Below, piece by piece: positions 42,587-52,106 of a stretch of 64,000 bases of DNA. Every line of letters starts with the position of its first letter. Positions within the stretch are counted from its first letter, which is position 1. The DNA comes from Heloderma charlesbogerti (Eukaryota; Chordata; Lepidosauria; Squamata; Helodermatidae): the NCBI GenBank assembly GCA_026122225.1, contig JANEZZ010003055.1, positions 1 to 64,000 on the forward strand. The letters run 5' to 3'. Both the position numbers and the translations under genes were made by a program. A model generated the notes under the pieces. It saw only the letters and a program-made list of their open reading frames with translations, made no database searches and was not told the origin of the DNA.

Positions 42587-44075
42587 TGTCAAGGGCTCCT
42601 TGGCGGCCTCTTTCAGTCTAATCCAGTAGCCAAGTCCAGACACAGACAAAGGGATTCTTTTCAAAGCTTTATTCCTTTTTTTACAACTTAACAACTCTAC
42701 TATTAGCGACTAGCTATGAGCAGCAGAGTACCTATGCCCTAAGTTGGAACAGTTGGTCCCCGTTTGAAGGAGAATCACTGGCAGACCCTGAACTTATGGG
42801 TAGGGTTGGCGGAGAATTTCTCCACAAATCTTCGGGAGGCCGAGCGCCGATGCATTCGGCCCCCTGAAAGTGTTGGGGAAATTCTCCGCCGGCCCCCTGC
42901 CCCCCCCCCCCGGGATGGGACTTACCTTCGGTGAATGTCCCTCTCAGCGGCGGGTCCCGGCGGCGTTTTGGCGGGGGCGGGAGCCGGTCTCCCGACCGGC
43001 TGCCACCACTGCCATTGCAAAAAAAAAAAGTAAAGTAAAAAAAAACACACACACCCATGATAGGCTCCGTAACGATTTACATAGCCTATCACGGCTAGAT
43101 TTCCAAAGTCAGCCGTGATAGGCTACGTAAATCGTCACCTAGCCTATCATGGGTGACTTTGGAAAAAAAAAAGAAGCACGTACGCAAATTGTGGCGCCCA
43201 TGGGGTGCCGCCATTTGCATTCCTTAGTTTGGCACGTCTAGTCTACGTAAAGATTTACGTTGACTACGGCGAAAATAAGGGAACACTATTTGCATTGCCC
43301 TTATTTTCGCCGTAGTCTTCGTAAATCTTTACGTAGACTAGACGTGCCAAAATAAGGAACGCAAATGGCGGTCCCCATGGGAGCCACCATTTGCGTACGC
43401 GCTTTTTTTTTTTTTTTTCAAAGTCACCCGTGATAGTCTACGTGACGATTTACATAGCCTATCATGGCTGACTTTGGAAATCTAGCCGTGATAGGCTACG
43501 TAAATCATTACGTAGCCTATCACGTGTGTGTGTGTGTTTTACTTTTTTTTCGTGGCCAGGTAGACGGGGCACTCCTCCCCGGCCTGAATTTCGGCAGCGA
43601 GGGATGGGGCACCTCCCCCCCAGCCTGAATTTTGGCCGGGTGAGGCGGGGTGCCTCCCCTCCTTGCCTGAACTTCGGGGGGAGAAACGAAGCACCTCCCC
43701 CCACTGCGAAGCAAGCTGCGGGACAAGGTAAGTCCCTTTTGTCCATCCCTACTTATGGGCTAGGGAGAGTCCCTCCCCTTTTCCCTTGGATCTTCTGGGC
43801 ACAACCGTTGCTTGCGCGCCAACCGGGCACTGCACCTCCATTCCACGCCCACCATTTGGCACCGCTCCCTGCGTCGGCATTGCGCGTCCAGCAAGCCCTG
43901 TTCCCATGCTCTCTCATTCCTGTGACCGCTATCTATGTCAGGAATGCCGGTGGGTGGAATCTCTGCCAGCTGTTGGCCCTGGGAAGGATGAGCACGCTCC
44001 TATCTCAGGAGCGGCTGCTCCACCTCAGAATCAGAACTACTCTGGGATTCTATGGGCTCAGTGTCTACTCTGACA
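42587..44075 (-). mobile_element. Solo LTR, ORF-bearing family, split by a hAT-like element (copy 4)
   Basis: The two parts, 42587-42800 and 43760-44075, add to 530 bp, exactly the length of the other copies. On the plus strand it starts TGTCAAGGGC and ends TCTGACA. The flanks ATAGC and GTAGC match at four of five bases, and belong to a hairpin stem of the outer element. The embedded frame carries a stop. Confidence 0.9.
42801..43751. mobile_element. Palindromic hAT-like element nested in the LTR
   Basis: CTTATGGG is repeated exactly at 42793-42800 and 43752-43759, around a 951-bp element beginning TAGGGTTGGCGGAG and ending TTGTCCATCCCTA. It has type II then type I ends. Outward AGGTAAGT lies at 42920-42927 (minus) and 43726-43733 (plus). 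The foldback is centred near 43285 (AACACTATTTGCATTGCCC) and is a complete version of the core. Confidence 0.92.
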
Positions 44076-44498
44076 GTAGCCTATCACGGCAAGCCAATAA
44101 TAATAATAAAAAATGGCGTATGCAAATAGCGGTGGCTACGGCGTCCGCCATTTGCATTCCTTATTTTTTGCCATTTTAGTCTATGTAAATATTTATGTAG
44201 GCTGTTACGGCGAAAAAAAGGGGGAACGCAAATAGCGTAGTGGGCGCTATTTGTGTTCCTTTTTGTTCCCTGTTTTAGCCTACGTAAATGTTTACGTAGG
44301 CTAAAATGGCGAATAAAAAAGGAATGCAAATAGCGCCCACTACGCTATTTGCGTTCTCCTTTTTTTTTGCTGTAATAAGATGAAAAATAAGATGAAAAAA
44401 GATGAAAAATAGGGAACGCAAATGGCGGCGGCCGTAGCTGCCGCCATTTGCGTATGCCTTTTATTTGCCCAGCCGTGATAGGCTACATAAAGACTTAT

Positions 44499-44745
44499 TT
44501 ATTTATTTTATTGCATTTATATCCCGCCTTTTCCCCTCTTGCAAGGAACCCAAGCCGGCTTACATTCTCCTCCTCCTCTTCTCCATTTTATCCTCACAAC
44601 AACAACCCTGTGAGGTAGTTTGGGCTGAGAGTCTGTGACGGGCCCAAAGTCACCCAGTGAGCTTCCGTGGCCAATTGGGGACTAGAATCCGGATCTCCCG
44701 GCTCCCAGTCCAGCACTCTCACCACTATACACCACGCTGGCTCCT
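44499..44745 (-). repeat. Sauria-type tRNA SINE
   Basis: In reverse it has the tRNA head (GGAGCCAGCGTGGTGTATAG, and a GATTCTAGTCCCC B-box-like segment), then CACTGGGTGACTTTGGGCC, TTGTTGTTGTGAGGATAAAA and an AT-rich tail. ACTTAT flanks it at 44493-44498 and 44746-44751, splitting a hairpin stem of the outer transposon. Sauria SINEs are known only from squamates and use a BovB-like tail. Confidence 0.88.
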
Positions 44746-45331
44746 ACTTATGTAGCCTATCACAGCTGCCTGGCTGGACGCAAATGGCGTCTGCCATGGC
44801 AGCCGCCATTTGTGTCTGCACCAGCCAGTCCGCAGCTGGAAATCCGGCTGTGGACGGCCCTGGCCGGCTGCTCCGTGGAGCTGCTGTGGAGCACAGCCGG
44901 CCGGGCAGGATTCCGGGGGCGAGGACCAGATCGCCTCTCCCCCTGTCAAGGATTCCGGGGGGAGGGATGGAGTGCCCCCCCACGAACTGAATCTGCGAAC
45001 AGGTAAGTCACTTTTGTACATCCCTAGTCAGGATGCTTTGAGGATGAGGGTTCATGGTTCTGGTCCAAGACAGGAAGGCTGGCAGCTGCCCCATGGCTTT
45101 GCATTTGCACTTGAACTTGGGCTTACCTGACAGTGGCGCTATGATGAGCTGGGAGCCAAGCAGTGTCTTGGCTTAGGGCCTGTTACAGCACTGCCACTGC
45201 CGAGTAGGCCCAAGAGGGAGGGGGTGGCTCTACGCTGCCTCTGGACAGCCAACTGTGGTGGCAGATGCTGGGAAAGCAGTCAACATCGCTCCCCAACAAA
45301 ATCTAGACTTGGGACCGGGGGGGGGCACTGA

Positions 45332-45510
45332 AGGTACCTTAGGAACATAGGAAGCTGCTTTATACTCAGTCAGACCATTGGCCCATCTAGCCCAGTATTG
45401 TCGACACTGACTGGCAGCAGCTCTCCAGGGTTTCAGGCAGAAGTTTTGCCAGCCCTCCCTTGAGATGCCAGGGATCAAACCTGGGACCTTCTGTGTGCAA
45501 AGCAGACAGA
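45332..45510 (-). repeat. tRNA-Ala-like SINE
   Basis: AGGAACATAGGAAGCTGC, GACCATTGGCCCATCTAG, GACACTGACTGGCAGC and TGCCAGGGATCAAACC are the reverse of the SINE unit at 33063. The head is present up to GTGTGCAAAGCAG. Confidence 0.8.
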
Positions 45511-46073
45511 CAAAACCTGGAACGGGGCTGTTTAGAACTCCAGAATCTGGAGAGATATTTGGATGAGGAGAATTTTGGAAGGCTCCCTGATCTTCTGAAA
45601 TTGCACCCTGCAGAGGTCACAATGCCATTAGCTTTTAGTCAATGATATGCTTAAAAGCCCCTTCATGGATCACTGCCTTGTTGTGGTGAAGGGGCTTGCA
45701 TAACTCAGTGAAGCCATAAGCTATGCCGTGCAGGGCCACACAAGATGGACAGGTTATGGCAGAGAGTTCTGACAAAATGTGGTCCACTGGAGAAGGAAAT
45801 GGCAACTAGGGATGTCAGAGAATTTCGCCACAAATCTCGGGGAGGCTGAATGCCAGCGCATTCAGCCCCCCGAAATCGGTGGTGAAACGGTCTGCCCCCC
45901 CGCCCCCCCTGGGATGGGACTTACCTTCGGCAAATCTTCCTGGCGGCGGCGGCTCCGGCAGCGGCTCCGGCAGCGGTGCAGCGGCGGCAGCTGTGGTGGC
46001 CGGTCTTCCAACCAGCTGCCGCCACCGCCATTTCCAAGTTTTAAAAAAACAAAAACAAAAAAAGTGATAGGCT

Positions 46074-47052
46074 TAGGGATGGACGAAAGGGACTTACCTT
46101 GTCCCACAGCTTGCTTCGCGGTGGGGGGGAGGCACTTCGCTTCTCCCCCCGAAGATCAGGCGAGGGGGGGGAGGCGCCCTGCCTTGCCCGGCCGAAATTC
46201 AGGCCGGGGGGGAGGCGCCTCATCCCTCAACGCCAAAATTCAGGCCAGGGAGGAGCTGCGAAAAAAAAACCAGCTGCGAAAGTCTACCCAGCTGCAAAAA
46301 AAAAGTAAAGTAAAAACAAAATACACCCGTGATAGGCTACGTAACGATTTACGTAGCCTATCATGGCTAGATTTCCAAAGTCAGCCATGATAAGCTATGT
46401 AAATCATCATGTAGCCTATCACAGGTGACTTTGGAAAAAAAAAAAAAAGCGCATACGCAAATGGTGGCGCCCATGGGGCGCCGCCATTTGCGTTCCTTAG
46501 TTTGGCATGTCTAGTCTACGTAAAGATTTACGTAGACTACGGGGAAAATAATGGAACGCTATTTGCGTTGCCCTTATTTTCACCGTAGTCTACGTAAATC
46601 TTTATGTAGACTAGACGTGCCAAACTAAGGAACGCAAATGGCGGCGCCCCATGGGCGCCGCCATTTGTGTACACACTGTTTTGGTTTTTTTTTCAAAGTC
46701 ACCCGTGATAGGCTACGTGACGATTTACATAGCCTATCACGGCTGACTTTGGAAATCTAGCCGTGATAGGCTATGTAAATCGTTACATAGCCTATCACAG
46801 GTGTGTGTGTGTGTTTTTACTTTACTTTTTTATTTTGCAATGGCAGTGGCGGCAGCTGGTCAGAAGACCAGCCGCTGCCGCCACCCCCGCCAAAACGCCG
46901 CCGAACTGCCGCCGGGACCCGCTGCCGAGAGGGACATTCGCACGAGATAAGTCCCATCCCGTGGGGGGGGCGGGGAGCTGGCAGAGAATTTCACCACCAG
47001 TTTTGGGGGGCCAAATGCGTTGGCATTCGGCCTCCCGGAGATTCCATCCCTA
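46074..47052. mobile_element. Palindromic hAT-like element nested in a hairpin
   Basis: GATAGGCT is repeated exactly at 46066-46073 and 47053-47060; these bases are the stem of a hairpin in the outer element. The insert starts TAGGGATGGACGAAAGGG and ends GAGATTCCATCCCTA (979 bp). Outward AGGTAAGT lies at 46092-46099 (minus). The matching right-hand motif has one change (AGATAAGT, near 46945). The complete foldback is centred near 46560. Confidence 0.92.
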
Positions 47053-47077
47053 GATAGGCTCCATAAAGATTTATGTA

Positions 47078-47772
47078 TCAGCGCTGTATCAACTCCATCT
47101 GATACGGCGGCTGCGCCCCTTCCTTCCCGACCATCTGCTCCCATCGGTAGTACATGCCCTGGTCTCCTCTCGTTTAGACTACTGTAATGCGCTCTACGTG
47201 GGGTTACCCTTGAAGACGGTTCGGAAGCTGCAGCTGGTACAGAACGCGGCGGCTCGCCTGATTAAAGGCAGCCGCCGGCGAGATCACATCACTCCAGTGC
47301 TGAAGGACTTGCACTGGTTACCAGTTGTTTTCCGGGCCAAATTCAAGGTGTTGGTTTTGACCTTTAAAACCCTATATGGTTCCGGCCCAGCCTATCTTAA
47401 GGAGCGCCTCCAGCAGCACCAGACAGGCCGCTTAACAAGATCAGCCTCAGATGGCCTTCTCTCTGTCCCATCAGCCAGGACAGCTAGACTGGTGGGGATG
47501 AGGGAGAGGGCCTTCTCTGTGGTGGCCCCCACTCTGTGGAACTCCCTCCCTAGGGAACTCCGTCATCCCCCTCTTTAATGAGCTTCCGTCGTGCATTAAA
47601 AACGTGGTTGTTCAGGCAGGCATTTGGGGTGGGTTAGGGTATTTAAAAAAAAAAAATTATGGTAAAATTTTATTGTTTTAAATTGTTTTATGGGGGTTGT
47701 ACATCGCCCAGAGTGGCTGGGTGACCAGTCAGATGGGCGATTAATAAATTAAATAAATAAATAAATAAATAA
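47078..47772 (+). mobile_element. L2-type LINE 3' fragment
   Basis: This 5'-truncated LINE encodes the C-terminal part of its reverse transcriptase, then a 3' end with GTACATCGCCCAGAGTGG and an (AAAT)n tail. ATGTA flanks it at 47073-47077 and 47773-47777, inside a hairpin of the outer transposon. It appears young. Confidence 0.87.
47198..47578 (+). pseudogene. L2-type reverse transcriptase C-terminus
   Basis: A 126-codon open frame carries the conserved LINE segment LQLVQNAAARLIKG, then HITPVLKDLHWLPV and FKTLYGSGPAYL. These mark the C-terminal region of L2 and CR1-clade ORF2 proteins, after the catalytic domain. The frame is upstream-open (SRLDYCNALYV precedes it), so the ATG is only an internal Met. 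The rest of the protein is absent because the copy is 5'-truncated. Confidence 0.85.
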
Positions 47773-48039
47773 ATGTAGCCTATCACGGCTAAATATTAAA
47801 AGACACCGTGATAGGCTATGTAAATGTTTACGTAGCCTATCACGGCTGAGTAAAAAAAAAAAAAAAAAGCGTGTACACAAATGGCGGTGCCCATGGGTAC
47901 CACCTTTTGTGTTTCTTATTTTGGCACGTCTTAGTCTACGTAAACATTTACGTAGACTACGGCGAAAATAAGGGGAAATTAAAAGATGCTTGCTCCTTGG
48001 GAGGAAAGCTATGGCAAACCTAGACAGCATAGTAAGAAG

Positions 48040-48774
48040 TAGGGATGTTGGAGAATTTCTCCACGAATCTCCGGGAGGCTGAACGCCAACACATTTGGCC
48101 CCCCAAAATTGGTGGAGAAACAGTCCGCCACCCCCCCGCCACTCCTTCGGGATGGGACTTACCTTGTGCGAATGTCCCTGGCAGCGGCGGCTCCCGGCGG
48201 CAGTTTGGTGGTGGCGGCGGCAGCCGGTCTTCCGACCGGTTGCCGCCACCGCCATTTCCAAGTAAAGAACAAAACAAAACAACAAACGTGATAGGCTACG
48301 TAAAGATTTACGTAGCCTATCACAGCTAGATTTTCAAAAAACACTGCGATAGGCTATGTAAATGTTTACGTAGCCTATCACGGCTGACTTTGGAAAAAAA
48401 AATATTTGCGTTGCCCTTATTTTCGCCGTAGTCTAGGTAAATGTTTACGTAGACTACACGAGCCCAAATAAGGAATGCAAATGGCGGTGCCCATGGGCAC
48501 TGCCATTTGCGTACGCACTTTTCTTTCCCCCCCCCCAAAGTCAGCCGTGATAGGCTACGTAAACATTTATGTAGCCTATCACGGCTGACTGCAGGGACGC
48601 AAACGGTGGCGGCTACGGCCGCCGCAATTGGCATCCTGGCAGGAGAAGAGGTTTTGCAGCCGGAGGGACAGGGCACCTCCCCCCCGCCCAGAATTTCGGG
48701 GGGAGGGACGGAGCGCCTCCCTCCCACCGTGAAGCAAGCTGCGGGATCAGGTAAGGGACTTCCGTCCATCCCTA
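48040..48774. mobile_element. Palindromic hAT-like element with half its core deleted
   Basis: GTAAGAAG is repeated exactly at 48032-48039 and 48775-48782, in BovB reverse transcriptase sequence. It starts TAGGGATGTTGGAGAATTTC and ends CCGTCCATCCCTA. Outward AGGTAAGT lies at 48157-48164 (minus), with AGGTAAGG at 48749-48755. Near 48403 a poly-A run jumps directly to TATTTGCGTTGCCC, the family's foldback centre, so the left inner quarter is missing. Confidence 0.9.
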
Positions 48775-48808
48775 GTAAGAAGCAGAGACATCACCTTGCC
48801 AACAAAGG

Positions 48809-49930
48809 TAGGGTTGGCAGAGAATTTCTCCCCAAAACTTCGGGGGGCCGAGCGCCAACGTGTTTGGCCCCTCAAACAAGTTTCAGGGAGAAATTCTCCG
48901 CACCCCCCGCCCCCGCACCCCCCCCAGGACGGGACTTACCTTTCCGAATGTCCCTCCCGGCGGCGGATCCCGGCGGCGGTTCGTCGGGTCTTCGTCAGGG
49001 GCGGGGGCAGCAGCCGATCTTTCGACCGGCTGCCGCTATTCCAATAAAACTAAGAAAAAAAAACCATTGCGTACGCACTTTTTTTTTTTTTAAAGTCACC
49101 CGTGATAGGCTACGTGACGATTTACGTAGCCTATCACGGCTGACTTTGCAAATCTAGCCGTGATAGGCTACGTTAATCATCACGTAGCCTATCACGGGGG
49201 TGTTTTTTTTTTCACACCCCCTGATAGGCTATGTGACGATTCACGTAGCCTATCACGGCTAGATCTGCAAAGTCAGCCGTGATAGGCTACGTCAATCGTC
49301 ACGTAGCCTATCACGGGTGACTTAAAAAAAAAGAAAAAAAGTGTGTACGGATAATGGCGGCCCCCATAGGGAGCCGCCATTCCCGTTCCTTATTTGGTTG
49401 CTGTAGTCTACGTAAAGATTTACGTAGACTACGGCGAAAATAAGGGCAACGCTATTTGCATTGCCCTTATTTTCGCCGTAGTCTACGTAAACATTTACGT
49501 AGACTACAGCGACTAAATAAGGAACGCAAATGGCGGCTCCCTATGGGGGCCGCCATTAGCGTACGCGTTTTTTGTTTTTTTTAAAGTCACCCGCGATAGG
49601 CTACATGACGATTGACATAGCCTATCACGGCAGACTTTGCAGATCTAGCCGTGATAGGCTACGTGAATCGTCAAGTAGCCTATCAGGGGGCGTTTTTTTT
49701 TTTTTTTTTTTTTTAACTTTCGCGTTCGTGGCCAGGCCAGGCGGGAAGCCTCCTCCCCGGCCTGAATTTCGGCCGGGCGAGGCGGGAAGCCTCCCCCCTG
49801 GCCTGAATTTCGGCCGGGCGAGGCGGGAAGCCTCCCCCCCCACATGAACTTCGCGGGGGGAGCAGCGAAGCGCCTCCCCCCCACCGCGAACGTCCTTCGA
49901 GGACAGGTAAGTGACTTTCGTCCACCCCTA
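48809..49930. mobile_element. Fused pair of palindromic hAT-like elements
   Basis: It starts TAGGGTTGGCAGAGAATTTC and ends TCGTCCACCCCTA, with outward AGGTAAGT at 48934-48941 (minus) and 49905-49912 (plus). It carries three pairs of GATAGGCTA hairpins (about 49098-49197, 49220-49316 and 49598-49690) instead of two. The flanks AACAAAGG and CAAGGAGG do not match, and about 200 bp of BovB between them is gone. Two neighbouring copies have probably recombined. Confidence 0.8.
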
Positions 49931-50379
49931 CAAGGAGGACAAGTCAGTCAGTCCTAAAGGAAATCAACCCTGAGTGCTCCTTGAAGGACAGATACTGAAG
50001 CTGAAGCTCACATATTTTGGCCACCGAATGCGAAGAGAAAACTCTCTGGAAAAGACCTTGATGCTGGGAAAGACTGAAGGAAAAAGGAGGAGCGGACGAC
50101 AGAGGATGAGATGGCTAGATAGCATCACTGATGCAATGAATATGGACTTGAGCACACTCCGGGAGAGAGCGCAGGACAGGAAGGCCTGGCGTGCTATGGT
50201 CCATGGGGTCACAAGGAGTCAGACATGACTTAATGACTGAACAACAACAACAATGCTTAAAAGGCTGGTCTTATTTCCCCCCTTTCCAGATCTTACCTGC
50301 TGAATGATAGCTTGAGTAATGCCCATTTTAATGGCAACTGCCTCTGAATGCCATGCACTCTACAAACACGCATGATCTA

Positions 50380-50558
50380 AGGCTGCAATCCTATGCACTC
50401 CCTTACCTGAGATTAAGCTTCATTGAACACAGTGGAACTTACTTTAGAGTAAACATGCAGAGTATTGTGCTGCACACCTGCACTGGCTAAGGAGTAAGCC
50501 CCATTGAATGCAGTAGGACTTACTTCTGAATCAACATGTGCAAGACAGCACTGTAAAA
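50380..50558. mobile_element. Two adjacent short MITEs
   Basis: Two copies lie back to back. The first has AGGCTGCAATCCTATGCAC, TTGAACACAGTGG and TTTAGAGTAAACATGCAG. The second has CTAAGGAGTAAGCCCC, GACTTACTTCTGA and GACAGCACTG. They belong to the repeat at 28456 and 60503. Confidence 0.65.
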
Positions 50559-51582
50559 TGGTCCTTGCCCCAAATACATCTGCCAACAGAGTGCTCTTTG
50601 TTTATCCCCCTCTGTCTAAAGACCCCACAATGTAGGACAGCTTCCTCACCTTTCTTGAGGAGGGTTCAAATCAAACCATCAATTCACTCCTGGAACCTCA
50701 TCACACCTGGTTTTCTTCGGAGGTAGCCATCCTTGCCTTCCCGTGGGTGGGTGTTCCCCCCCCCCATAATTGTGCTTAATGGGCTTTTGTTATCAAGCTG
50801 GCAGCCCCACGCTGAACATGCAATGCAATATAAATGCTAATTGTGCTCTATAAAGCTGATCTCTAATCAAATGATATCTGTAATATCTGAAAGAACCGTG
50901 TGAGGAGGAGGTGGCAATTGCTCTTCTCCATGACATCCTGGACCACCACCACCCCTCCCCATTTGAGAGTTCTGCAAAACTGATAGTTGTCTGTGTGAAC
51001 AGTGGGTTAAAAAAAATCTACAAGGAGTTGGTAAGAGTTTCATAATGGACTGATGTTTTGAAATGAAGCCGCAGCATATACAACTGTGTCCATGAGGTAT
51101 TTTGGAAGATGGTTGCTCCAGATGATAAAATATGAAAATGCAGTTTCCTGTGTAGGGAGGTATGCTAGAAGTGGGAGGAGGAGGAGGAGGAGGTGGTTAG
51201 AGATGGAAGGATCCAGAAAGAGTCTAGTCTTTCTTTTCTTTTCATCTTTTTTAATGATTTGAAAAAGGGCAATCCATCCCTTTTCTCCTGTTGGCCATTT
51301 TTCCGCCCTCTCCCCTGACATTTCTGTGTTTTACAGCAAATGGTTTTGATTCTGAAGCAAATTGACCTTGAAATAAGTTCCAGGATCTGTGTTCCCCAAC
51401 ACCACCACTCCTATAGCCTAGATGCATTTGAAATGCATGTTGGTCATTTAGCAAAGTGAGACTTTAGACGTAAAACTCCCTCCCTCCCTCATAAACACAC
51501 AGACCCTAATTCTGCTCTGAGATCATGATTGATAAAGCCATAGCAACATTGTGAGGTATGGAGAGGTGGCCAGGATGACCAG
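50559..51582. other. Unique-looking DNA, possible conserved noncoding element
   Basis: From about 50765 to 50900 the sequence lacks repeat signatures and holds GCTAATTGTGCTC and TCTAATCAAATGATAT words typical of conserved noncoding DNA. This is a guess from texture. A (GGA)n run lies at 51173-51193. Confidence 0.3.
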
Positions 51583-51788
51583 ATGTAGCCCTGCAGAGGA
51601 GTATTCCCATTGTAAATATGCTTGTCAGTTTCATCCTCTCCACACAATACTCCCTTTAGCCCAGCAGAGCCAAATTCTGTTCTTGTCAAAGAACTTTTCA
51701 ATTCATCCTCCACTTTGAAGCTTCCTGAGTGAAGGGGGGGGGAGGGGGGTATTATTTGATATGGGAATATCCTCTTGCAGGGCTACAT
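51583..51788. mobile_element. Short inverted-repeat element
   Basis: ATGTAGCCCTGCAGAGGA... (51583-51610) is mirrored by ...CCTCTTGCAGGGCTACAT (51761-51788), about 28 bp each with few mismatches. The preceding GATGACCAG recalls GTGACCA words beside similar sequences at 54050 and 60455. The class is not established. Confidence 0.65.
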
Positions 51789-52106
51789 ATGACAGACAGA
51801 GTTGCACAAATATTCACTTGCGCAAGACCTGCAATTAAAAAAAAGTTATTAAAATATGACCCCATTTATTTAAATTTAAAGACCCGAAAAGGAGGGGGAT
51901 CCCATTTGCACAGATTGCCATGGTTATTAAAATAATATCCATGATCCATGTACTGGATCAACTTGTAACAGATCAAATCAATGCCAGCAGGGTTTAAGGG
52001 CACAAAATCCACCAGGACTGAACCAGTAAAGTTCATCAAGATTTCACTCCAAAATGGAATTCTCATACATCCCTACTCAACAGTTGACATCCTCTATGGG
52101 GGGTGG
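51789..52106. other. Possible hAT-like right end
   Basis: GGAATTCTCATACATCCCTA ending at 52075 looks like the right end of a family A element. The left end was not found. No gene is present. Confidence 0.35.

Larger units (their letters stand above)
42336..45026. mobile_element. Palindromic hAT-like element split by an LTR and a SINE
   Basis: The start TAGGGATGGCGGAGAATTC and the end TTTTGTACATCCCTA are flanked by an exact GTCAGGAT (42328-42335 and 45027-45034), although they are 2.7 kb apart. The LTR at 42587-44075 entered one hairpin (CATAGC / GTAGCC) and a Sauria SINE entered another (44499-44745). Without these the element is about 950 bp. The right half holds hairpins with TAGCCTACGTAAA stems and GCAAATAGCG modules (44100-44460). 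Outward AGGTAAGT octamers sit at 42455-42462 (minus) and 45001-45008 (plus). Confidence 0.9.
45807..47976. mobile_element. Left half of a palindromic hAT-like element with two inserts
   Basis: It begins TAGGGATGTCAGAGAATTTC, within BovB leader sequence, with ATGGCAAC before it (45799-45806). It has a type II end and an outward AGGTAAGT (45919-45926, minus). It is then split by the element at 46074-47052 and by the L2 fragment at 47078-47772. It resumes at 47778 and ends near 47976 in GGCGAAAATAAGGGG, the centre of the family's foldback. The right half and right duplication are absent; BovB follows at once. Confidence 0.83.
45661..50252 (+). mobile_element. Second BovB LINE, deleted and split by hAT-like elements
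   Basis: BovB sequence appears in four pieces on the plus strand. They are the leader (45661-45806), a short reverse transcriptase piece (about 47980-48039), its continuation (48783-48808, CACCTTGCCAACAAAGG), and the 3' end (about 49931-50252), whose frame reads YFGHRMRRENSLEKTLMLGK and GVTRSQT, ending in ACAACAACAA. Between pieces lie palindromic hAT-like elements. The endonuclease and most of the reverse transcriptase are missing, deleted together with halves of the inserts. Confidence 0.8.
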
